A stretch of DNA of 64,000 nucleotides from contig JARWIR010000008.1 of the NCBI GenBank assembly GCA_029959085.1, positions 21,066,001-21,130,000 of the forward strand, written 5' to 3'. Both the position numbers and the translations under genes were made by a program. A model generated the notes under the pieces. The model had not been told where the DNA came from and did not search any database. It worked only from the letters and a program-made list of their open reading frames with translations. Below are positions 56,337-64,000 of this stretch, piece after piece. Numbering within the stretch: position 1 is the first letter of the stretch; each line of letters begins with the position of its first letter. Source of the stretch: Nemophila menziesii (lineage: Eukaryota; Streptophyta; Magnoliopsida; Boraginales; Hydrophyllaceae).

Positions 56337-59300
56337 TCGAGGTAACACGTCTAACTTTGAAAGACGTTAAACAAAAGTGCTATACGGGAGACAACCCGTA
56401 ATTTCTTTTATGTTTTTACGTTTTTAGTTTTTAATTTATGTTTAGATTAGTTAATTTTAGTTGATATTGCATATTTGAGAAGGGTATTAGTGTTTTTGAT
56501 GATTAGGTATTGGAGAAATCGAGTTAGGGAAGCGAGCAAAGTTTTCGGAACAGAGAAACTTCAGCAAGTCATATATTTGCGCTCGGATATCGGAATCAGG
56601 TGATTTTTGAGCCTAAACTGCATAACTTTTCGAGATCTAGCTGCTGGGGAGGTTTTTGCCACGTGCGGTACACCGGACCTCAGCCGCGGTGCACCGCGTG
56701 GTCAAAAACCCGTACTACGGGTTGCTACCGCGGGTTTTATCCAGAAACGAAAAAAAAAAAAATAGCTGATGGGTCCGGTATACCGGACCCTATACCGCGC
56801 CATGCACCGCACAAACCCGTACCACGGGGTCCTACCACGGGTTTTTTGACGTAGGAGGCGCGGTATACCCCGCGGTACACCCCATGGTCCGCAGGGGTAG
56901 TCCGCAGCGCCGCAAGAGAGAGAAAAACCTACGGGATTTGATTATAAAGGAGGTATTAAGCTTTTAGTTCCGAATTTTATAAACCCAAACCCTCTTTTTC
57001 TTCTCCACAACTCTCCTAACTCCATTGAAGCTCATCAAAACCTTCACCAATCATCAAAACACTACCCAATCACCATGAAAACACATCCAATTCATTCTCC
57101 ACATCATTACAAGGAAGATTCAACCACCTATATCATCCCAAAACACCTTGAATCCAAGATCAAAAGCTTAAAATTTCAATAATTCATCCTACAATTTCTT
57201 AAATCCAAGCCAATCCATGAAGAACCCATCTTACCCACATAGAGAATCATCATCAAATCACCTTTCCTAACCCAAATTAAGCTTGTACAACCAATAATCA
57301 AGAGTTTCAAATTTCAAGAGTGATTAAAGCTTTGAGTTGGGGGTCAATTGAGATGATTAAGTGAACATGAACAATATCTACTGTATGGGAGATGGAGAAA
57401 TCAAGGTATTGGATTTAATTGAGAAGAAATCAAGTGAGACAAGTCCTAGTTCCAATTCAAAGGGTAAAACAAGTCAAGAGAAGAGAGGTTAGCATGCTGT
57501 GTTTGATTCAATGAGCAAAAAGATTCTAACTTTAGTGAAGATGACAACACAACCTCTACAAATCAAAGACCTTACACCCGAAGAAAAATAGAAAGCTTCA
57601 ATGGCCATGATAGCTTCTCCAAGGAAACAATTAAAGGAACTACCTTTTTCTTATAAGAAAGTATTTAAAGGAGACGTTGAAGGTGAATGCATGAAGGTTC
57701 ATGGAGATTTGGAATGCTTTGGGTTGTTTGTGAATTGTATTGTGTAAGGAGAAGAAGAAGATGTGGCACAGTTGATCTATGAGGAGGTGATACGAATTTT
57801 CGATCTCTCCCATGTCGTTATATAATGCAATATCCTATTATGATCACGTGTCCTGAACAAAAAGCGAATAAGAAGTTGGGTGAAGAAGATACATTAGATT
57901 TAATCCGAGTATCGTCTAGGCGAGGTAAAAGCCTCGAAGAGTATGTTTTCTTTCTTCCCTACCATTCCTTTATGTGCAATATGTATGCTAATTTTAAATT
58001 TTATTTTTCTTGAGTCTTTTTCGAGTCGTGGGGACACGGCTCATTTTTGAGTTGGGGGTGGGGATTCGTTGTCCTCATCTTCCTTTTTGTTTTTTCATAA
58101 AATTTAAATTTTTTTGGGTTGAATTAGGCATAGAATATCTTTGAATGTACCTATTTGAGCATGATTTTATTAAGTTAATGATAGTAGGTAGTATGTTTTT
58201 GAAAGATGTTACAAATTTGTTTAGTTTGCATGTATGAAAACAGGAAATAAAAGATAGAAAAGTTAATGAGCAATGCTAAGAAGTATGTTGAAACTTAGGA
58301 ATAGTTATTTGGTGTGTAGAACGTGAGGTTTAAAATTAGTTGAAAACCCGCTTATCTATGAACTATTAGTGAAAAAGTAACAAAATCTGGTAGTTAGAAA
58401 AATGAATAAGGCAGTTCTTTCATGATTAAAACACTTGAAGCCTTTTATACCTTCTCACCCTTTTGTTTGATTATTATTTATCCGTCTTAGCCCCTCTGAG
58501 CCTTTCTAAAGCCTTTTATTGAAACACATTATAATCCTTACCCTAGTTTTAGGACTCATCTATATGAACCGCACTCGAATCGCAAAACCTGAGACAACTC
58601 GTTTTAGAGCTTGAGTTTGGGGTGGTGGGTTTCATTATTAGGGAACATTGGGATTTGGGAATTATAATTGTGAATTTATTGATGATGAAATTGTTATTAT
58701 TGTAACCCTTTGCCGGGGTAATAGTGAATGGAAAAGAAGCTACGAGCTAAATTTGCCAACAAGGGCATTAAAAAGGAAGAATATATATATGAAAAATAGT
58801 GTGATATCTCAACATCAAAATAAGAGTCATAGCTATACAAAAGAAAAAAAATGATTTGAAAAGAGAAAATATATATTCGGACCGGCAAAGTGGATTTTAT
58901 ATCATCAAAGGTTTTAATTGGGATTATTGGGGATGCACATTAAAAAGCATCAATAAATTGGGTTGAGTGAGAACATCTTCGAGTGACAACTCAAGCTCTA
59001 GGGCGATTCGTTGATGGCTAGTGAGGAGAGAGCCAAAAGCTCACTTTTCATTATCCAAATATACCACACCTGTCCTTAAGCCAAGTTATAACCAAGACCT
59101 TAGGATTTCTAACTGATAGATGGAGAAACAATTGAGCTATTAGGTAATAGGTAAGTGGACCATTGGATGTTGTATTTGGGACCTATGAACAACCTATAGC
59201 CATTAACCTGAACTAAGTTATCATCCTCTCCTTCTGGCATTGCGAAATTAATCTTAACTTGAATTTATGGATTGTTGATTACATGTATATTAAGAATATT

Positions 59301-59452
59301 TGTGCATTATTTCTTGAGCATTACTACATGATACTTTTTAGATATTTTTCTCTAGGATCATTCATTGTGTTCTGTTCCTATTCTCCTCCTACTTCTTCTT
59401 CTTGACTACCCTACTGTTCTTTACTTTTATTGTATCGGGACGATACAACTTT
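56337..59452 (+). other. Non-coding 3' half of the Athila-like element
   Basis: Just after the gag stop, AAAAGTGCTATACGGGAGAC then AACCCG (56373-56399) resembles the conserved hairpin-like GGGAGGCAACCC block that normally follows pol in Athila elements, so pol appears deleted between. GC-rich palindromes follow (56665-56881), then a TATAAAG (56943) with a CT-rich leader-like segment. Decayed frames lie at 57368-57800. PPT-like TTGAGTTGGGGGT recurs near 57332 and 58048. A 68-codon frame at 58648-58854 is unrecognised. Confidence 0.6.
56665..56881. repeat. GC-rich palindromes in the Athila-like element
   Basis: GCGGTACACCGG (56665), GCGGTGCACCGC (56686), a perfect 20-bp palindrome GGGTCCGGTATACCGGACCC (56771-56790) and GCGGTATACCCCGCGGTACA (56860-56879). 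Interleaved CCCGTACYACGGG units also pair with themselves. Confidence 0.85.
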
Positions 59453-59465
59453 GAGTTGGGGGTCT
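59453..59465 (+). promoter_or_regulatory. Polypurine tract of the Athila-like element
   Basis: GAGTTGGGGGTCT directly before the 3' LTR. Similar copies occur upstream at 57334 and 58050. Confidence 0.75.
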
Positions 59466-61030
59466 TGATGTCTCCTCATTTGTGATAGTAAAATACACTC
59501 TTGAGACATCATTTTAGGCTTATTTATTAGTCTATAGGTTGATTTTAGCTTAGTTTAGTGCACTTTCCTATTTTGGGTCTTGATTTGTAGAATTATTATT
59601 TTTAGAGCATATTGGGTTTAATTGTTTATTTAGTGTGAAGCTTTAAAGATAATTATGGAGATTAATTATAGTCCAAGTCAAATATTACAACTTATGGAAA
59701 AAGATATGCATGGAAATTGGAGATAGAAGGAAACTGAGTTCAATTAGGAAAAGGAAAAACTGCCTAAATCTGGGATTCTGCAGAACACGTCTAAAGATTG
59801 GTGTTTTTACCTAAGAAATAGGCCGAATTTGGTAATTTCCTTCTAAAGGTCCTAGATAATTCTGTTGCGATTCTTTTGGTATCTTGTGGAGCAAAATCCG
59901 ACCAATAACAAAGAAGTTATGACCAAAACAACGCAGCAGTGTTTATCTTACGAATTTGGGTTGGGCCAGGAGCCCATTACTTGAAGTTATCTCCAAGAAA
60001 CGAATTAGGTCAACCTTTAACCTATAAATACAGCCTCTTAACACTCTTAAATCATCCTTGGCCAGACCCTAAGGCCAAGAGGAAGCTGCAACACAAGAGA
60101 AGAAGTCTGGAGGGAGCTGTGCAACAACTATGTCTCCTTCAACCTCTTATTTTGTAATTCTTTCTTCTTCTTTTCTTTGTATGAACTAATTCTCTTAGCT
60201 TAGGTTTTGCATATGTATAATCTATGAATTCTAATTCTTCTATCTAAGTTCTTTGGGAATTATATGTTTTAATCTGATATTAGCTACTTACCTTTATATT
60301 TGATTATGTGTTTTGATTTAATGACTGTTTTCCTTGCTAGTGCACGAGTATAGGATTACCTTAATAGTAGTTAGATGGTCACCTTGTAAGGGTGTTTAAC
60401 TATTGAACCACCACATAACGTCTAGTGTCGATAGCAGTTCTGACAAAACATACTTCTAACTAGATAGTCATTAAGGTTTGTTTTAACCACCATATCACCA
60501 AGATTGCAGTATTTGCTTAGGGCCTTAGTGGCGTTTGATAACCCTATTTGAAATCACTTCTTGGTTGTGCCGTTGCCCCCTTAGTCGCTCTCAAGGTCTA
60601 AGGTAGTGGAATTTAGAATCCTGACTAAGTATACCAAGAGCTAATATTCTCCCTTATAAATTAGATCTAATAGATAGAATTAGAAGGATTAGTGCATACT
60701 AGTAAAACCTAAGTTATATCGTTCATACTATCTTCTTTTCTTTTCTGTTATTTATTTTCTGTCTTTAGTTTATTAGTTTAGTTTATTTATTAGAAAACCA
60801 AATAAATATATATCTTTCTCTTCTTTCTACTTGCGTATTATTATCTATCTTTAATATCTGCACTTGATAATTTGCATAAGTTCTCTCTAACTTTCGTTAG
60901 TCCCTGAGGAACGAATCTTCTTATCATTAAAACTTGCATACGTCCTGTAATACTTGCAGTACAGTGTTAGTTTAGGGTGTGTATTTGCACTTATTTATAT
61001 CATTATTTTATCACACCTTAGGCCACACCA
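59466..61030 (+). repeat. Athila-like 3' LTR
   Basis: 1565 bp, matching 53459-55023 except at 60938. TATA box at 60023-60030. Ends CACACCA at 61030, then target duplicate ATGAT. Confidence 0.95.
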
Positions 61031-61035
61031 ATGAT

Positions 61036-61160
61036 CCCATAAGAGTTTGATTTAATTAGTTGACTTAGAAGTTTTCTCTTAAACTTATTATTGTCCAAAA
61101 GATTTTTAATTAGGCATTATCTTATTAGTAATCCTATTCACCCCCCCTCTAGGACTATCA
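61036..61160 (+). mobile_element. SIRE-like copia 5' LTR, right part
   Basis: Resumes the LTR interrupted at 53458. The end CCTATTCACCCCCCCTCTAG then GACTATCA is characteristic of SIRE-type LTR ends. Confidence 0.75.
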
Positions 61161-61162
61161 AT

Positions 61163-61174
61163 TGGTATCAGAGC
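61163..61174 (+). promoter_or_regulatory. Copia primer-binding site (tRNA-Met type)
   Basis: TGGTATCAGAGC two bases after the LTR end, the standard plant copia primer site. Confidence 0.85.
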
Positions 61175-61217
61175 CTAACTCTACGTGAATAGCTTAATCG
61201 TTAGTAGAGTAAACGAT

Positions 61218-62230
61218 ATGGAATTTAATCTTTTGGAAAGTTCGTCTTCTACTCGACCTCCACTTTTTGTAGGAACTTACTATTTCGCTTGGAGAACAAA
61301 AATGGAGGAATTTATAAAAGCCGAAGATCCCGATCAATGGAGAATTGTAAAAGAAGGTCCATTTGTCCCTTATAAAGAAGAGTTAAATGAAGAAGGAGTT
61401 CTCAAGCTAAATCAAGAAGAAAAAGATTTTGATGAACTCACCACTGAGGAAAAGGCTAAGCTCACTCAAAATGCAAAACCAATGTACACTCTCATTCGTG
61501 GAATTTCCGAAGAAATATTCTCACAAATGTTAGATTGTAAAACCGCAAAAGAGCTTTGGAAGAAGAAGAAGTCTCAATCCATGATGAATCTCACAACAAT
61601 TTTAAACCTAATCATGAGGTAGCACTTTATCCAAACTCTTTATCTCTTCCTTATAATTATTGTGATATTAGACAAATTTCATCCCTTCTCAAAATTCTTG
61701 ATTCTCAAATCCATTTAAATAATCTTATGTTAAAAAAGGGTAATATTGAGCCAAAGAAGTGTTTTAAATGTTGTATCACTTTGGATGATATTCTTGGCAA
61801 TACTAAAAACCCGTGTTTTGAAAACATTTTTATTTTAAATAAATGGAAACATCCTTTGAAGAAAAGCATAGAAGGTTTTAAAAAATTGGATGAAGCGTTT
61901 TCCCTTGCTCTTGATACTTTAAAAAATCATCCTTTCTCAAATGTCACTCCTTTTGATCCAAATGACTTTTTCAAAGAAAAATTATATGTTAGTGATAATT
62001 TGGATGTTGGGAAGAATGTGGAAACTTCTTGTTCAAAACCTTTACATGGTTACTCTATTCAAAAAAGAAGTTATTGCAACTATTGTGGTAAACCCGGTCA
62101 TCATGCTTCTACGTGCCATTACCATGAACAACTTATTAGTGGATCTTTGATACCTTCATGGGAAAAACCAATATGGATCGTGACAAATGCTAATAACATT
62201 TCCGGATCCATTCCACCTCGGGTACCATAG
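61218..62230 (+). pseudogene. SIRE-like copia gag, rearranged
   Basis: The first frame (ATG 61218 to stop 61622) has the UBN2-type gag start: RPPLFVGTYYFAWRTKMEEF, then KNAKPMY-like NAKPMYTLIRGISEEI and DCKTAKELWKKKK. A second frame opens at 61556 and runs to 62230. It ends with a zinc knuckle CNYCGKPGHHASTC (about 62075-62117, CX2CX4HX4C). The two overlap near an A/G-rich AAGAAGAAGAAG run, so a deletion or slippage has likely joined separate parts of gag in different frames. The middle of gag is missing. No protease, integrase or RT follows in the next 1.7 kb. Confidence 0.8.
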
Positions 62231-62880
62231 TAATTTGCATTGAAGGTGTTGAGCGTCAAGAAAATGGAATTTCATGCAAAAGGACGTTCAAACCTCATAA
62301 AAGGAAAATACGGTGATATTCTTTCCTCTCTTGTGTTTTTATTTATGTTTTCATTTTTGTGTTTTATGTGTTTTATCAACTTGTGATGCTATCTTGAAGT
62401 TCTTGACCTTTTTCATGCTTTAGTTTTGCTTTATTCTTGCATAGGGTCTTTTTGCACTTTTAGAAAACTTAGGGTCTTTTGTGAAATTAACTGTTATATG
62501 ATTTTTTAGCTTCTCCTTGGCTTTTCTTTTCAAAACAAAGGTGCTCAAAATTATTTTATATCATTCCGAGTCATTTGGGGAAGTTTCGATTGTGTTTCGG
62601 GTGTTTTTAAAAGAATCAAAAATTTCATTTTTGTTGACCAAACCGAGCACTCGTGCGGTGCACCGGACGATTCCCGCGGTACACCGCACGTAAGGGTTTT
62701 GACAGATTAAGAACCCGTTTTTCAGTCTTTTCTCCTCACTTCTTCATTACAACTTCTCCTCTCCTCCTCCTTGGCGATTTCCGGCCACCCACACTCCGGT
62801 TCCACCACCAAAAACACCCTCTTTCACCACTTAAATCACTCCTCCTTCTTCCTCCTCCATCACCCACTTCGTTTTCCACC
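62231..62880 (+). other. Spacer and leader before the extra ORF
   Basis: T-rich DNA, then GCGGTGCACCGG (62655-62666) and GCGGTACACCGC (62676-62687) followed by ACGTAAGGGTTTT. A CT- and CCACC-rich leader-like segment (62720-62880) precedes the ATG. Overlapping frames at 62736-62924 (minus) and 62771-63136 (plus) are shadows. Confidence 0.5.
62655..62687. repeat. GC-rich near-palindromes before the extra ORF
   Basis: Two motif copies spaced like those at 56665 and 56686. The second shares its 3' flank (GTAAGGGTTTT) with the LTR copy at 52641. Confidence 0.85.
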
Positions 62881-64000
62881 ATGGTTAGAACCAAATCCAT
62901 TGCTAACAAGAAAAAAGCTTCCACCGGAGCCTCCTCAAGCCGCCACCGTGAACCATCTCCGGCGAGGTCACCATCACCACCACCACCACCACTCCGACCA
63001 TTCGATGCTCTACCGGGAAGAACGATTTGCCCCTCGGCTTTTCCCTCCGGTGAAAACTCTCTCTTTAATCTCTTTTCAATTCAAAAATTTCATAAAATAT
63101 TTGCTTTTTCGGGTAGTCATTTGGCAATCGGGTTAATCGAAGATTTCTATACGAATTTTGAATTTAATCATGCTTCTACTTCAATTAAGTCAACCGTATC
63201 GGGTACCATTTTACGTTTAAAATCGAATACTTTGTGCTCTAAATTTGATATACCTTCGGATGGTTTTAGCGGATTTTGGTCTAGTGGTTGGGATAATTCG
63301 AACATTGATATTGTTGCTCAAAATGAAGTTAATGAGTTTGTTAATAGTAGAATGGTTATTGCCGATGGAAATTGGAATATTCGTAACTTTGATCCGGAAT
63401 TTATCGTGGCCCACAAGTTTCTTATCTCGGCCGTTATTCCGAAAGATAAGCATGATGCCAAACTTATCCCATATGAAGCTTATCTTTTATTCTTGATCTT
63501 CTCCAAACAACCGATAAACATCATTGCTATTATGTTAAAATGGATGAATCACGCTCGTGCCTCTCGGGATAAAGTCCCTTACGGTATATTTCTATCCAAA
63601 ATCTTTGAGGCTAATGGTATTTCTTTTGGAGGAACTAATGTGAAACCAATGAATAAGTCATGGAACTTCGATTATCTCACGATTCTTAGGATGAAATTTG
63701 TTATTTATAACAACACATATGTTTCGGTCTCCACTATTAATCGTATCTCGGATGTTACTATTCGTAATCGCATTCTTGGAGCTAAAAGCGAAACCGATGG
63801 TCCGGAGCTTGAGACTCTTATTTTAGTAGATAACCCGGATCAACAAAACCCCATTCCTAATGAGCCCACTCCAAGCCAACCCACCTTTGTTAACCCTCCT
63901 AATCCATCCGGTTTCGAAAGTGCTATGTCCCGTTTCATGGATTATATAGGGAGTAAATTTGTGGCTTTGGAAGATAAAATAGAAAGGAAATTTGGAGTTT
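62881..64000 (+). CDS. Long extra ORF, putative plant transposon protein (partial, runs off window)
   Basis: ATG at 62881 starts a frame open for 373 codons to the window end with no stop. The N-terminus is basic and Ser/Pro-rich (MVRTKSIANKKKASTG, then a PSPPPPPPLRP stretch). It is followed by a globular part: IGLIEDFYTNFEF, EVNEFVNSRMVIADGNW, LISAVIPKDKHDAKLIPYEA, FLIFSKQPINIIAIMLKWM and VPYGIFLSKIFEANGISF. This order resembles the putative plant transposon protein domain (PF20167-type) carried by many plant retroelement-associated ORFs: a FYxN block, a long gap, then a PINxxxxI helix. The C-terminal part is Pro/Asn-rich and then helical. The function is unknown. It lies where protease/integrase would be expected in the copia element, so it may be an additional or captured ORF. 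Confidence 0.75.
   Translation, partial: MVRTKSIANKKKASTGASSSRHREPSPARSPSPPPPPLRPFDALPGRTICPSAFPSGENSLFNLFSIQKFHKIFAFSGSHLAIGLIEDFYTNFEFNHASTSIKSTVSGTILRLKSNTLCSKFDIPSDGFSGFWSSGWDNSNIDIVAQNEVNEFVNSRMVIADGNWNIRNFDPEFIVAHKFLISAVIPKDKHDAKLIPYEAYLLFLIFSKQPINIIAIMLKWMNHARASRDKVPYGIFLSKIFEANGISFGGTNVKPMNKSWNFDYLTILRMKFVIYNNTYVSVSTINRISDVTIRNRILGAKSETDGPELETLILVDNPDQQNPIPNEPTPSQPTFVNPPNPSGFESAMSRFMDYIGSKFVALEDKIERKFGV

Larger units (their letters stand above)
53459..61030 (+). mobile_element. Young non-autonomous Athila-like Ty3 element
   Basis: A complete 7.57-kb LTR retrotransposon with 5-bp target duplication ATGAT (53454-53458 and 61031-61035) and two LTRs of exactly 1565 bp. By eye I find one difference between the LTRs (G at 54931, A at 60938). 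The internal region (55024-59465) has a primer site, one gag-like ORF and no protease, reverse transcriptase or integrase. Mobilisation would therefore need proteins from a related element. It lies inside the 5' LTR of a SIRE-like copia element, in the same orientation. Confidence 0.95.

Overview
The window looks like nuclear DNA of a flowering plant, probably a eudicot. It is AT-rich and gene-poor, with GT-AG introns and dense in plant-type transposable elements: L1-like LINEs with a plant ORF1 zinc knuckle and an ORF2 RNase H, an Athila-like Ty3 element, Ty1-copia elements with a TGGTATCAGAGC primer site, Au-like SINEs and MITEs. I cannot name the species.

Only three host genes are supported. 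One is a two-exon LC8-type dynein light chain gene (16086-16449, plus). The other two are three-exon short-chain dehydrogenase/reductase (SDR) genes (40932-39836 and 45336-44234, both minus). They are tandem paralogues from a segmental duplication whose left edge lies in a SINE poly-A tail.

Layout. 1-990: AT-rich, nothing recognised. 1018-4705: decayed L1-like LINE (plus). 6157-7115: minus-strand copia remnant with LTR. 7128-8578: minus-strand Athila-type LTR. 8637-8960: degenerate telomere-like tract. 9765-13790: decayed LINE (minus). 14660-15697: 5'-truncated LINE (plus). 16086-16449: dynein light chain. 17645-19148: diverged solo LTR. 22058-29000: very old LINE (minus) broken by a copia-LTR-like insert. 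30437-31657: MITE-like element and a SINE cluster. 31908-39469: complete LINE with a 16-bp target-site duplication, intact ORF1 and ORF2, and an extra 321-residue hydrophobic ORF in its 5' region. 39836-45910: SDR duplication. 46678-52200: LINE, LTR, copia and MITE remnants. 52214-64000: SIRE-like copia element whose 5' LTR is split by a very young, pol-less Athila-like element (53459-61030). Downstream are a rearranged gag and a long extra ORF that runs off the window end.

The SDR duplication acts as an internal clock. The LINE and an hAT-like MITE are present only in copy 1 and a SINE only in copy 2, and each has a recognisable empty site in the other copy. The most unusual signals are the hydrophobic ORF in the LINE, a GC-rich near-palindrome (GCGGTACACCGC and relatives) shared by the copia and Athila elements, and the extra ORF at 62881-64000.
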